A DNA stretch of 64,000 nt from Longimicrobium terrae (GTDB lineage: Bacteria; Gemmatimonadota; Gemmatimonadetes; Longimicrobiales; Longimicrobiaceae). Under the pieces are notes generated by a model that was given only the letters and a program-made list of their open reading frames with translations, ran no database searches and had not been told where the DNA came from. The stretch lies in the NCBI RefSeq assembly GCF_014202995.1, contig NZ_JACHIA010000001.1, positions 310,001 through 374,000 on the forward strand, given 5' to 3'. Made by a program: the position numbers and the translations under genes. How positions within the stretch are numbered: the first letter of the stretch is position 1; every line of letters begins with the position of its first letter. Positions 7,827 to 25,422 of this stretch are shown here, piece after piece.

Positions 7827-9950
7827 TCAGGAGGTGGTGAACTCGCGGATCAGCGCGTTCATCCACCCGCGGCTCGCCTGGTTGAACGGCCGCGACTGCC
7901 CATCGACGGTGTAGGTGAACGCGGGACGGCCATCCGTTCCGGCCACGGCGCGCACACGGCGCAGCTGCCCGTCCACACGCTCCTCCACCACCAGCCGCCC
8001 GCCCGCGCCGATGCGCTGGATGTCCCACCGCTCGGCGCCGAAGAACACCTTCTCGGCCGTGATGCGGACGACGCGCGGAAGGCTGTCCCCGCTCAATTCC
8101 AGGTGCATTTCGCCGTCCCACTGCGCCAGCCCGCCACTCCTGCGGGTTTCCGTCACCGGCTCCGGCGCGCGGGGCGCGGGAGTGGAGCGCGGCGGATTGG
8201 CGGCCACGGCGGGAACGCGCTGCACGGTCAGTTCGTTCAACGCCAGCCGGCGCTCGGTTTGGGAGCGGATCCCGCCCGCGGCGGCGATGTAGGCCGCGCG
8301 CGCCTGCTCATCCATCCGTTGGTGCTGCGCCGCGGCGGTGAGCATGATCCGCCGCTCCGTGTCGGATTCCGTCCGCCCCACGGCCCGCAGCAGCGCCACC
8401 TGCGACGCCGGGCTCCACGGGCGGGCCGCGAACGCGGAGGTCGCCACCAGCCGCGCTTCCAGCGGTGCGCGCATCCATCCCAGCGCATCCACGAACGCGG
8501 GCAGCACGGTGGACGACGCGCGGAACACCGGATGGCGCACCGCCGCGGCGAGCACCAGGCGCCGCTCCGCATCGGAATCCATCGTGCGCGTGGCCTGGAT
8601 GATGGCGCCCAGGTTGTCGCGCGACAGGTCCGGCCGCTCCAGCACGGCGGCAAGCACCAGCCGCCGGTCCGTGGCGGACGAGATTCCCGCCGCGGCGCGG
8701 ATGATGTCGGCGTACTGGCCCGGATCACCGCGCCTGGCCGACGCGACCAGCCGGTCGCGCTCGCCGATCTCATCCATCGCGGCCGGCCCGGCCTCGTCGA
8801 CGCTCTGCTCCGTGATCGTCGTCGTCTCCACGATGGTCACGCTGTCTGACGCGGGCGCGGGCACGGAGGGCAACTGGGCGACCTCCGTCGCGGCGGCGGC
8901 GGGACGGAGCGCGGCCAAGGGGAGCAGGCAGGCCAGCGCCGCGGCGGCGGTGGCCAGCGCGGCGGCGCGGCTGGCCGCGTTGCGGCGGACGGCGCCGTCC
9001 AGGATGGCGAGAAGGCGGCCCTCGAACTGGCTGCGCCGCGCCATCGCCAGGCCGGCCGCCGCAGAGGGCCCGGAGCCGAGCGAGCGGACGATGTCCAGCA
9101 GATGACTCGCGTAATCCGCCGCGCGCGTGCCGATCTCGAGCACGGCGTCGTCGCAGGCGTGCTCGCGCTCCTGCCGCAGGCGCCGCACGGCGATCCACAC
9201 CAGCGGATTGAACCAGAACAGCGCCAGCGCCAGGTGCGCCACCCACTGCGTAAGCGCGTCCCAGCGGCGGACGTGGGCCAGTTCGTGCGCCAGCACCACG
9301 CGGCGCCGCTCGTCGGGCCACTGCTCGGACTCCGCTGGCAGCAGCACCACGGGATGAAAGACGCCCCACGTCATCGGCACCGTGGCGGCGGGCTCGCGCA
9401 GCAGGCGAACGATGCGCCCCAGCCGCAGCCGGCGCGAAAGCCCGTCCGTCAGCCGCACCCACTCGTCGTCCGTCAGCTCCGTGGCGCGCCGCTCGATCCA
9501 CAGCAGCCGCGCAACTCCCGCCAGCAGCCGCACGAGCACCAGCGCCGATCCCACGGCCCACAACAGCACCGCCGCGCGCGACCAGTCCACGTCCGCCAGC
9601 CGCTCCGCCATCGTCGGCGCGGGCGTGGGGACGGCTGCGTTCACCGGCTCCGCCCCGGGAGCAGTCGCAGTCGAGAGATCACGCCGCGTCCCGGGAGCGG
9701 CGGATTCCACTCCGGGCATCACCGTGGCGGCGGCGGGCAGCGGCAGCACGCGCCACTCGGGAACGATGGATCGCGCGATGGGGAGCAGCAGCACGGCGGT
9801 CAGCGCCGCCAGCCACACCATGTGCCGTGCGGAGGCGGAGGACCGGCGCATCAGCGCGGTCGCGGCCAGCGCGGCCAGCAGAATGACGGTGCCTCGGACC
9901 GCCGCGTCGGCAACGGCGGCGAACAGGGCGGGATTCAGGATCGTGCTCAT
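7827..9950 (-). CDS. M56 family (BlaR1-like) membrane metallopeptidase with helical-repeat tail
   Basis: A 707-aa protein. The N-terminal part has about four transmembrane segments, and the zinc site is intact: HELAH at residues 222-226 and a downstream EREHACDD glutamate. M56/BlaR1 proteases sense an envelope signal and inactivate the partner BlaI repressor. Beyond the catalytic domain is an unusual tail: roughly residues 410-590 contain helical repeats (TDRRLVLAAVLERP, AERRLVLAAAVRHP, TERRIMLTAAAQHQ). A final beta-rich domain resembles the separate lipoprotein encoded next. There is no penicillin-binding sensor domain, so the signal is probably not a beta-lactam. Its ATG overlaps the upstream repressor stop (ATGA). 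Confidence 0.85.
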   Translation of the reverse strand: MSTILNPALFAAVADAAVRGTVILLAALAATALMRRSSASARHMVWLAALTAVLLLPIARSIVPEWRVLPLPAAATVMPGVESAAPGTRRDLSTATAPGAEPVNAAVPTPAPTMAERLADVDWSRAAVLLWAVGSALVLVRLLAGVARLLWIERRATELTDDEWVRLTDGLSRRLRLGRIVRLLREPAATVPMTWGVFHPVVLLPAESEQWPDERRRVVLAHELAHVRRWDALTQWVAHLALALFWFNPLVWIAVRRLRQEREHACDDAVLEIGTRAADYASHLLDIVRSLGSGPSAAAGLAMARRSQFEGRLLAILDGAVRRNAASRAAALATAAAALACLLPLAALRPAAAATEVAQLPSVPAPASDSVTIVETTTITEQSVDEAGPAAMDEIGERDRLVASARRGDPGQYADIIRAAAGISSATDRRLVLAAVLERPDLSRDNLGAIIQATRTMDSDAERRLVLAAAVRHPVFRASSTVLPAFVDALGWMRAPLEARLVATSAFAARPWSPASQVALLRAVGRTESDTERRIMLTAAAQHQRMDEQARAAYIAAAGGIRSQTERRLALNELTVQRVPAVAANPPRSTPAPRAPEPVTETRRSGGLAQWDGEMHLELSGDSLPRVVRITAEKVFFGAERWDIQRIGAGGRLVVEERVDGQLRRVRAVAGTDGRPAFTYTVDGQSRPFNQASRGWMNALIREFTTS

Positions 9951-10327
9951 TTGCCTTCCTCGTTCCGCCGTGCGTCGTCGATCAGCTTGGCCAGCCGGTC
10001 CAGTTCCGCGGCGGAAGGGCGCGCGTCCTCGATCAGCGCGTTCACCACCTGCTCGGGGCTGCCGTTGAAGAACGTGCGAACCAGGTGCTTGAGCGCGCTG
10101 CTGCGTGCCTGCCCTTGGGGCGTGGTGGGCAGATAGACGAACCGCTTGCCGTCCATCTCGTGCGCAAGCAGGCCCTTTTCCTCCAGCAGGCGCAGCGCGG
10201 CGCGCACGGCGGAATACGTGGGCGGATCCGGAAGATCGTCCAGCACGTCCGCGGCGGTCGCCCGCCCCCGGCGGAACACGATGTCCATGATCTGGCGCTC
10301 GCGGCGGCTCAGTTCGGATCGGTTCAG
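9947..10327 (-). CDS. BlaI/MecI-family transcriptional repressor
   Basis: A 126-aa winged-helix repressor: LSRRERQIMDIVFRRGRATA, then TYSAVRAALRLLEEKGL (recognition helix) and a C-terminal dimerisation/cleavage helix region. BlaI proteins bind dyads and are relieved by the cognate M56 protease, encoded immediately downstream with an ATGA overlap. The start is uncertain. The frame continues to an ATG at 10426, but the TTGACA promoter and dyad lie between that ATG and the conserved domain. Translation therefore probably begins downstream of them. No ATG, GTG or TTG is in frame there; CTG 10327, five bases after AAGG, fits the family length and is my choice. Confidence 0.75.
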   Translation of the reverse strand: MNRSELSRRERQIMDIVFRRGRATAADVLDDLPDPPTYSAVRAALRLLEEKGLLAHEMDGKRFVYLPTTPQGQARSSALKHLVRTFFNGSPEQVVNALIEDARPSAAELDRLAKLIDDARRNEEGK

Positions 10328-10373
10328 AACAACCTTGCCAGCGGAAGGGACGGGAGAGCGGGTGTCGGCGTGA

Positions 10374-10399
10374 TCAACTGCTGAATAATCAGCACTTGA
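10374..10399. promoter_or_regulatory. BlaI operator dyad overlapping promoter
   Basis: Arms TCAACTGCTGA and TCAGCACTTGA pair with one mismatch around a 4-nt AT centre. The dyad overlaps the -10 element of the minus-strand promoter, as expected for autorepression by BlaI. Confidence 0.65.
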
Positions 10400-10413
10400 T
10401 GATCCGATGTCAA
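10385..10413 (-). promoter_or_regulatory. Sigma-70-type promoter of blaI-M56 operon
   Basis: On the minus strand a perfect -35 TTGACA (10408-10413) is 17 bp from a GATTAT -10 (10385-10390), which lies inside the dyad. Transcription would begin about 50 bp upstream of CTG 10327. Confidence 0.55.
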
Positions 10414-10521
10414 GGAGGACGACCATCACGGCATCCAGCAGTGCTCTCCCGCCGTTCATTCCGGCACGGCATTCGCGCCCGCCCGCGCTCCGGCTGCACT
10501 CACGCGCAACGGGAGACGGGC

Positions 10522-11370
10522 ATGGCGGCGGTGGTTTCCGTGATCAACCTCAAGGGGGGCGTGGGCAAGACCACCACGACCGTCGCGGTGGCGCAGATGC
10601 TTGCCGGCCCGTTCGGCCGGCGGGTGCTGGTGGTGGACCTGGACCCGCAGACCAACGCCACCGTCATGCTGATGGGCGAACGGGCATGGGCGGCGCAGAA
10701 CGCGGCCGGGCTCACCGTCGCGCACCTGTTTCGCGACGCGCTCTCCGGCGGCGGCCGCTTCGATCTGCGGCGCGCCATTCTGCCGGGCGTGGGCGGCGTG
10801 GGCGAGGTGGACGGGCTGGCGTTGCTCCCCAGTAGCCTGGAGCTGATCGAGATCCAGGAACAGCTTTCCAGCATGCCGCGCGGCGAGTTCTACGCGGCCA
10901 ACCCGGTGGAGATTCTGCGCCACGCCTTGCAGCCCGTGCTGCACGAGTTCGACTGGGTGCTGGTGGACTGCCCGCCCAGCCTGGGGATCGTGACCTTCAA
11001 CGGCCTGCGCATGTCGCGCGGATACGTGATGCCCACCATCCCCGACGTGCTCTCCACCTACGGCGTGCCCCAGATCATGCGGCGGGTGCGGATGTTCGGC
11101 GACGCGTTCGACACGCGCATCGAGCCGCTGGGCATCGTGGTGAACAAGTACCGCGCGCAATCCACCGTGCACAACGCGCAGCTGCATGCGCTGGTGGCGG
11201 CCTCCCCCGCCCCGATCTTCCGCACCATCGTCCCCGAAAGCAACGATGTCGCGGGCGCGGCGGAGTTCCGCCCCGTCAGCACGCTCCGGCAGAAGTGGGG
11301 CGCGCGGACGTACGAGGCGTACCGCGATCTCACGGCGGAAATCCTTCAGCGCGTGGAGTACGGCGCATGA
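10522..11370 (+). CDS. ParA family ATPase
   Basis: A 282-aa deviant Walker P-loop ATPase. The signature KGGVGKTTTT is at residues 11-20, the A' motif is VVDLDPQTNA, and the B motif region is VLVDCPPSLG. ParA-type proteins polymerise on DNA or membranes to position chromosomes, plasmids or large complexes. There is no parB here; the next gene (ATGA overlap) encodes a small SAP-like protein instead, so this is an orphan ParA with a non-ParB partner. Start ATG 10522 follows CGGGAGACGGGC and gives the canonical short N-terminus; the open frame upstream overlaps the divergent blaI promoter region. Confidence 0.85.
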   Translation: MAAVVSVINLKGGVGKTTTTVAVAQMLAGPFGRRVLVVDLDPQTNATVMLMGERAWAAQNAAGLTVAHLFRDALSGGGRFDLRRAILPGVGGVGEVDGLALLPSSLELIEIQEQLSSMPRGEFYAANPVEILRHALQPVLHEFDWVLVDCPPSLGIVTFNGLRMSRGYVMPTIPDVLSTYGVPQIMRRVRMFGDAFDTRIEPLGIVVNKYRAQSTVHNAQLHALVAASPAPIFRTIVPESNDVAGAAEFRPVSTLRQKWGARTYEAYRDLTAEILQRVEYGA

Positions 11371-11789
11371 GCGACCTGATCGCGGGCCTCCGCACCCTGT
11401 TCGGCGCCGTCATCGCCGAGGCGGAACAGAACCCTGCGTTCGCCGCCCGGCTGGAGCAGGCGCTGCGGACGATGATCCCCGCCCCGTCCGCGGCCGTCGG
11501 CGCCGCTCCCGCGGCGGCTTCCATCGCCTCGTCCCCTGCTCCGGCCAGGAAGCGGACGGGACGGCGCGCGGCCGGCGTGCTGGACCCGTTCGCGGTGGAC
11601 CAGGAGGGCGACGGCGTGCTGCGCGCCCGGCTGGCCGCGCTGAGCCTGGACGAGCTCAAGGACATCGTCGCCGAGCACGGGATGGATCCGAGCAAGCTGG
11701 CAATGAAGTGGAAGAAGCCCGACCGCCTGGTGGATCTGATCGCCACCACCGTCCGCGAGCGGCTGCACAAGGGCGACGCCTTCCGCTGA
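11367..11789 (+). CDS. Small protein with SAP/Rho-N-like C-terminus, partner of ParA
   Basis: A 140-aa protein not assigned to a known family. Residues 1-35 are an amphipathic helix (IAGLRTLFGAVIAEAEQNPA). A Pro/Ala-rich linker and a basic patch (ARKRTGRRA) follow. The C-terminal 50 residues contain LSLDELKDIVAEHGMDPSKL, which resembles the helix-turn-helix of SAP or Rho N-terminal nucleic-acid-binding folds, ending with a basic helix. The ATG overlaps the parA stop (ATGA), implying co-translation. I infer an adaptor that links ParA to DNA or cargo. Confidence 0.7.
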   Translation: MSDLIAGLRTLFGAVIAEAEQNPAFAARLEQALRTMIPAPSAAVGAAPAAASIASSPAPARKRTGRRAAGVLDPFAVDQEGDGVLRARLAALSLDELKDIVAEHGMDPSKLAMKWKKPDRLVDLIATTVRERLHKGDAFR

Positions 11790-12281
11790 TCAGCCCCGGC
11801 GCGCCCGGGGGAGCGCGGCCAGCGGCTCGCGGCTGGGATCGAACGTCCGCAGTCCGCACTCCTCCGCCAGCGCCGCCAGATCGCGGTCCGAGGTGACCAT
11901 CACCACGGCCCCGCCGAACGACTCGAAATCTCGCTGAAGCCGCAGCGCCGTCGCGACGTGCAGTACGTCCATGCTGCGAGCACGCGCACTACGCTTTCTG
12001 GTCGTGAGCTCCAATGCACTTTCGGAAATCTCTCTGCTCCCCCGAAGCAGCGTGAAGCGGGTCGCGTAGTCACTGCGGAACCGCTTTACCGAGGCTTCGT
12101 ACTTCTCGGCCGACGCGTCGCGCAGCCGAATCCGAATGCTGGTCAATACCTCCAGAGCTACGAACTCGCTCAGGTACAGCGATTCCTTCCGGCGCTCCAT
12201 CACGCCGAGAACACTGCTCGTGCCTTCCTCGTCCAGATACGCCTTGGCCAGCGCACTCGCATCGAGAAATATCATCGTCAT
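11790..12281 (-). CDS. PIN-domain toxin, copy 1 of tandem TA module
   Basis: A 163-aa VapC-like PIN ribonuclease. The acidic active-site residues are visible: Asp7 in IFLDASALAKAY, Glu44 in FVALEVLTS, an Asp in SMDVLHVATAL near residue 105 and TSDRDLAAL. PIN toxins cleave RNA, commonly tRNA or rRNA. The ATG overlaps the stop of the upstream gene (ATGA), the usual antitoxin-toxin arrangement. It is clearly paralogous to the toxin at 12711-13199; both end FDPSREPLAxLPRARRG. The C-terminal match between copies is stronger than the middle, so the duplication is not recent. Confidence 0.85.
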   Translation of the reverse strand: MTMIFLDASALAKAYLDEEGTSSVLGVMERRKESLYLSEFVALEVLTSIRIRLRDASAEKYEASVKRFRSDYATRFTLLRGSREISESALELTTRKRSARARSMDVLHVATALRLQRDFESFGGAVVMVTSDRDLAALAEECGLRTFDPSREPLAALPRARRG

Positions 12282-12619
12282 CCACCCAGCCACGTGCGCA
12301 GCCGGTCCCGCCAGTCCGGGATGCGGATCGGCTTGCGCACCGGCCAGTTCCAGACCTTCGCGGGACGGTGGCCCAGCGCACGCAGTCGCGCTTCCAGTTC
12401 CAGCCGCCAGGGATCGTCTGGAGGGACAACCTCGGGCAGGTTGCGCTCGGCCTCGCGTTCCGCGGCGATCTGCGCCCGGAACTCCTCGTCCGTCTGCAGG
12501 CCCAGGATGCGGCTGAGGAGCCGGTGCCGGCGGCTCGTGTTCACCTTGTGCTCGACCCGGCCCCAATCGGGCAGCAGTTCCACGATCGGCTCTGCTTCCA
12601 TTTCCATTCTGCTCGCCAT
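12278..12619 (-). CDS. Putative antitoxin, copy 1
   Basis: A 113-aa protein, paralogous to 13196-13543. A conserved core SRRHRLLSRILGLQ is followed by an acidic helix, then DDPWRLELEARLRALGHRPA and a tail VWNWPVRKPIR ending WRDRLRTWLGG. It does not look like VapB AbrB, RHH or Phd folds that I recognise. The position upstream of a PIN toxin with an ATGA overlap implies an antitoxin. GGAG lies upstream of the ATG, in a context (CCGGAGCG) shared by both copies. Confidence 0.65.
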   Translation of the reverse strand: MASRMEMEAEPIVELLPDWGRVEHKVNTSRRHRLLSRILGLQTDEEFRAQIAAEREAERNLPEVVPPDDPWRLELEARLRALGHRPAKVWNWPVRKPIRIPDWRDRLRTWLGG

Positions 12620-12710
12620 CTCTTTCGCTCCGGTTCGGAAAGACAGACCTGATCCACTCGGAAGACGGCACCCGGCCCACGTACCTGAATCGTGCGAGTG
12701 GAGATCGCGA

Positions 12711-13199
12711 TCAGCCCCTGCGCGCGCGGGGAAGCGTCGCCAGCGGCTCGCGGCTGGGATCGAACGTGCGCAGCCCGCATCCCTCCGCCAGCACGGCCAG
12801 ATCGCGGTCGGAGGTACCCACCGTCACCGACTCACCGGGAAGAGCGATCTTCCGTTGCAGCCAGAGCGCGGTCGCAACGTGCAGCACATCCATGCTGCGC
12901 GCACGCGCGGTGCGGAACGCGGAAGTCATCTCAATCGCGGTCTTCCGGATCTCCGGCGCGACATCCACCAGGCTGAACCTCTGGTAATCCGTCTGAAAAC
13001 AGTCCAGCACGCTGTTGTAGCGGGTCGCCGGCACGGTCCGGAGCGCGTTGCGAATGCTGGTCAGAACCTCCAGAACGACGAAGTCACTCACGAACAGCGT
13101 ATCGCCGCACCGGTCCAGCACACCACGCATGCTCCCCGTCCCCGGCTCATCCAGGTAGACCTTGGCCAGCGCGCTCGCATCCAGAAAGACCATGTTCAT
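12711..13199 (-). CDS. PIN-domain toxin, copy 2 of tandem TA module
   Basis: A 162-aa PIN ribonuclease with VFLDASALAKVYLDE at the N-terminus, VVLEVLTSIRN, ARSMDVLHVATAL and GTSDRDLAVLAEG, so all four acidic positions are kept. It shares its last 20 or so residues almost exactly with copy 1, whereas residues 20-90 differ widely. It overlaps its antitoxin by ATGA. The two copies could have diverged in target or in antitoxin specificity. Confidence 0.85.
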   Translation of the reverse strand: MNMVFLDASALAKVYLDEPGTGSMRGVLDRCGDTLFVSDFVVLEVLTSIRNALRTVPATRYNSVLDCFQTDYQRFSLVDVAPEIRKTAIEMTSAFRTARARSMDVLHVATALWLQRKIALPGESVTVGTSDRDLAVLAEGCGLRTFDPSREPLATLPRARRG

Positions 13200-13543
13200 C
13201 CCCCCAGTCGGTTGCGGAGCCAGTCGCGCCAGTCGGGTTTCCGGATCGGCTTTCGCACGGGCCAGTTCCAGACCGTTGCGGGCCTGATGCCGACGGCCCG
13301 CATCCTCGCCTCCAGGGCCAGCCGCCAGGGATCATCCGGCGCAACCCACTCCGGCAGGCTGCGCTCCGCCTCGCGCTCGGCGATCCGCTCCGCCTCGACC
13401 TCCTCGTCCGACTGCAGGCCGAGAATGCGGCTCAGGAGCCGGTGCCTGCGGCTCGTGTTCACCTCGTAATCCGGCAGATCCCAGTTGATCAGCGGATCAA
13501 TGCTCATGTCCGCGCGGGCTTCCGCCTCGATTCTGCTCGCCAT
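13196..13543 (-). CDS. Putative antitoxin, copy 2
   Basis: A 115-aa protein sharing with copy 1 the block VNTSRRHRLLSRILGLQ, PDDPWRL, and VWNWPVRKPIRKPDWRD. The N-terminal 25 residues differ (copy 2 has a longer ARADMSIDPLINWDLPDYE stretch), which may be the DNA-binding or specificity portion. The start is ATG 13543 with GGAG upstream. It is encoded immediately before the PIN toxin with a 4-bp overlap. Confidence 0.65.
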   Translation of the reverse strand: MASRIEAEARADMSIDPLINWDLPDYEVNTSRRHRLLSRILGLQSDEEVEAERIAEREAERSLPEWVAPDDPWRLALEARMRAVGIRPATVWNWPVRKPIRKPDWRDWLRNRLGG

Positions 13544-13718
13544 CTCACGCGCTCCGGTTGAGAGGACACGTACAGGCCCAATCTACACGGAACCCAGTGG
13601 ACAGTCCAGACACCAATCGGATCGCACCGTTGGGGTCCGCGGTGCGACAGCTTTTTCTCGCGCCCAGAGGATCAGACTGCCCACCCGGGACGGGAAACGA
13701 TGGGCATACAAACGAAAA

Positions 13719-13752
13719 AGCGGCCCCGGACATCGCTGTCCGGGGCCGCTTC
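13719..13752 (-). terminator. Intrinsic terminator of the tuf-rpoC cluster
   Basis: A perfect 15-bp stem (AAGCGGCCCCGGACA / TGTCCGGGGCCGCTT) with a 4-nt loop, followed on the minus strand by TTTTCGTTTG. It lies 31 bp beyond the rpoC stop. Confidence 0.9.
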
Positions 13753-13783
13753 CTATCCAACCATCACATCACCGTCCCGAGGC

Positions 13784-18010
<4,227 letters not shown>

Positions 18011-18060
18011 CGGGATCCCCTTACTCTATCATGGTGTCCCCGGGCATTTCTCCCGGGAGG

Positions 18061-18160
18061 CGTATGGGCGTTTTCAAAAGCCTGAAAGTGCCCAGTTCCC
18101 AGTGCCCAGTGCTCCGGAAAACGTTCCCGGGCACTGGGCACCTGGCACTTGGGACTTGCT
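18061..18160. repeat. GTGCCCAGT-type palindromic repeat, copy 1
   Basis: In the rpoB-rpoC spacer, AGTGCCCAGTTCCCAGTGCC is followed by the inverse GGGCACTGGGCACCTGGCAC and the ending TTGGGACTT, forming a long imperfect palindrome. A related element is at 25621-25690. Confidence 0.75.
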
Positions 18161-23482
<5,322 letters not shown>

Positions 23483-23661
23483 GTGGGTCTCCCTCTCAGC
23501 GTGCGTGGATTCGGAATAGCGCAAACGACCCCGACCGAATGGATTCGGCGGGGCGGCGTACCGTCCGTCGGAAAGAATCTTAGGGTCCTGCTCGTCATGG
23601 CCAGCCGGGCTGAAGTGACCGGGAGAGGACCCGGGCGGCAGGGCCGCCCGGTGTCCGCGGA

Positions 23662-23690
23662 CCGGCATGCGGGCGATGCCCGCATGCCGG
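23662..23690 (-). terminator. Hairpin in rplL-rpoB spacer (attenuator or processing site)
   Basis: Perfect 13-bp arms CCGGCATGCGGGC / GCCCGCATGCCGG with a 3-nt loop begin 13 bp after the rplL stop; a GGGCGGC/GCCGCCC hairpin adjoins. This matches the location of the attenuator in the E. coli rplL-rpoB spacer. No T-tract is present, so partial termination or RNase processing is an inference. Confidence 0.5.
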
Positions 23691-23702
23691 ACCCCCGGCC
23701 GA

Positions 23703-24083
23703 CTACTTCAGCTCGACAGTCGCGCCCTGCTCGACCAGCTTGGCCTTCATGGCTTCGGCCTCGTCCTTGGTGGCGGCTTCCTTGACGGTCTTGGGAGCGC
23801 CGTCCACCAGGTCCTTGGCTTCCTTCAGGCCCAGGCCGGTCAGCTCGCGCACGACCTTGATGACCTGGATCTTCTTTTCGCCGGCGCCCATCAGGACGAC
23901 GTCGAACTCGGTCTTTTCTTCCACGGCCGGAGCAGCCGGGCCGGCCGGGCCGGCGGCCATGGCCACCGGGGCAGCCGCGGTCACGCCGAACTTCTCTTCA
24001 AAAGCCTTCACGAACTCCGACAGTTCGATCACGGTCATGTTGCCGATCGCGTCGAGCAGCTCGTCACGGGTAAGCGTCGCCAT
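23703..24083 (-). CDS. rplL: 50S ribosomal protein L7/L12
   Basis: A 126-aa protein with the normal layout: an N-terminal dimerisation helix ([20 protein letters not shown]), an Ala/Pro/Gly hinge, and the C-terminal factor-binding domain [20 protein letters not shown] and [16 protein letters not shown]. It forms the stalk that recruits GTPase factors to the ribosome. It follows rplJ after a 109-bp spacer. Confidence 0.97.
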   Translation of the reverse strand: MATLTRDELLDAIGNMTVIELSEFVKAFEEKFGVTAAAPVAMAAGPAGPAAPAVEEKTEFDVVLMGAGEKKIQVIKVVRELTGLGLKEAKDLVDGAPKTVKEAATKDEAEAMKAKLVEQGATVELK

Positions 24084-24192
24084 CTCAGGGCTCCTTGGTA
24101 TCTAGCGGTTCGTACAAGAATCGAAAATCGGGTTCCGGCGCGGGGCCGGTCACAGTCCACACGTCGCGGCGAACCGGGGCTCGCCGCGGCGG

Positions 24193-24723
24193 TCAGGCCG
24201 AAGCCTCTTCCTTCTGCTGCCGGAGCTGGTCGACCGCGCGGGCGAACCCGGCGATCAGCTGGTTCATTCCGCCGGCCAGACGCGCCATGGGCTGCTGCAG
24301 CCCGCCGGCGATCTGGGACAGAAGCACTTCGCGCGACGGCAGGTTGGCCAGCTGGCGCACCTGCGCGGCGTCGAATGCCTGCGAACCCACCACGCCCACC
24401 TTGATGGCGGGACGGTCGCCGAACTCCTTGGCGAAGTCGGTGATCACCTTGGCGGCGGCCGCGGCGTCGCTGCGCCCGATCACCACCCCGGTGGGTCCGT
24501 TGAAGAACCCGGCGACGTCGGGGATTTCAAGCCCCTGGATCGCCCGCTTGGCGAGCGTGTTCTTCACCACCACGTACTCCACGCCTTCCTTGCGGAGACG
24601 CGCCCGGAACTGCGTGATCTGCTTCACGCTCAGCCCGGTGAAGTCCGTCAGGTAGAACCCGCTGGCGCCGTCCAGCCGCTGCTGGAGCTCGGCGACGACG
24701 ACGTCCTTCTCGTCTTTCTTCAT
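24193..24723 (-). CDS. rplJ: 50S ribosomal protein L10
   Basis: A 176-aa protein. The N-terminus KDVVVAELQQRLDGASGFYL continues into TDFTGLSVKQITQFRARLRK, and the C-terminal helix binds L7/L12 dimers. The start is ATG 24723, only 3 bp after rplA, so there is no room for the usual L10 leader directly upstream of rplJ. If L10 autoregulation exists, it must act through a site elsewhere, such as the long rplK-rplA spacer. Confidence 0.95.
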   Translation of the reverse strand: MKKDEKDVVVAELQQRLDGASGFYLTDFTGLSVKQITQFRARLRKEGVEYVVVKNTLAKRAIQGLEIPDVAGFFNGPTGVVIGRSDAAAAAKVITDFAKEFGDRPAIKVGVVGSQAFDAAQVRQLANLPSREVLLSQIAGGLQQPMARLAGGMNQLIAGFARAVDQLRQQKEEASA

Positions 24724-24726
24724 CGC

Positions 24727-25422
24727 TCAGCCCCGCCGGTAAAGGTTGGCATCGACCGTGACGCCGGGGCCCATGGTGCTGGAGACGGTGATCCCCCGCA
24801 CGTAGGTTCCCTTGGCCGCGGCCGGCTTGGCCCGGATGACCGTGTCCATGAAGGCGGTCAGGTTTTCCTCGAGCTTGGTGGGCTCGAAGCTGACCTTGCC
24901 GATGGGCACGTGCACGTTGCCCGTGCGGTCCACGCGGAACTCGATCTTGCCGGCCTTGATCTCGCGAACAGCCCGGCTCACGTCCATGGTGACCGTCCCC
25001 GCCTTGGGGGTCGGCATCAGGCCGCGGGGGCCCAGGATGCGGCCGAGCTGGCCCACCTGGCCCATCATGTCGGGCGTGGCGACGCAGACGTCAAAGTCCA
25101 GCCACCCGTCCTTGATCCGCTGAACGTACTCGGCGCCCACGAAATCGGCGCCTGCTTCCTCGGCCTCACGCGCGCGGTCGCCCTGGGCGATCACGAGCAC
25201 GCGGGCGGTCTTCCCCGTACCATGGGGAAGGACGACGGCTCCGCGAACGATCTGGTCCGCGTGCCTGGGGTCCACACCGAGCCGGACGGCGACCTCGACG
25301 GTCTCGTCAAACTTGGCGAAGCTCAGCTCCTTGACGAGGCTTACGGCCTCGGTGGGCTGAAACGTGGTACCCTCGGGCACACGGGCCTGCGCGTCGCGGA
25401 ACTTCTTCCCGTGCTTTGGCAT
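24727..25422 (-). CDS. rplA: 50S ribosomal protein L1
   Basis: A 231-aa protein beginning [15 protein letters not shown], with core motifs [39 protein letters not shown] and [13 protein letters not shown]. It binds the L1 stalk of 23S rRNA and in many bacteria represses its own operon mRNA. I chose ATG 25422, which has GAGGGGGTAC upstream and the conserved N-terminus; the longer open frame upstream is the spacer. The 268-bp spacer to rplK is unusually long for this cluster. Confidence 0.96.
   Translation of the reverse strand: MPKHGKKFRDAQARVPEGTTFQPTEAVSLVKELSFAKFDETVEVAVRLGVDPRHADQIVRGAVVLPHGTGKTARVLVIAQGDRAREAEEAGADFVGAEYVQRIKDGWLDFDVCVATPDMMGQVGQLGRILGPRGLMPTPKAGTVTMDVSRAVREIKAGKIEFRVDRTGNVHVPIGKVSFEPTKLEENLTAFMDTVIRAKPAAAKGTYVRGITVSSTMGPGVTVDANLYRRG

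Noticed and set aside
10396-10521. Longer start for the ParA gene
   Set aside because: The extension is Arg/Ser-rich, overlaps the divergent blaI promoter and lacks family similarity; ATG 10522 gives the canonical MAAVVSVINLKGGVGK N-terminus.
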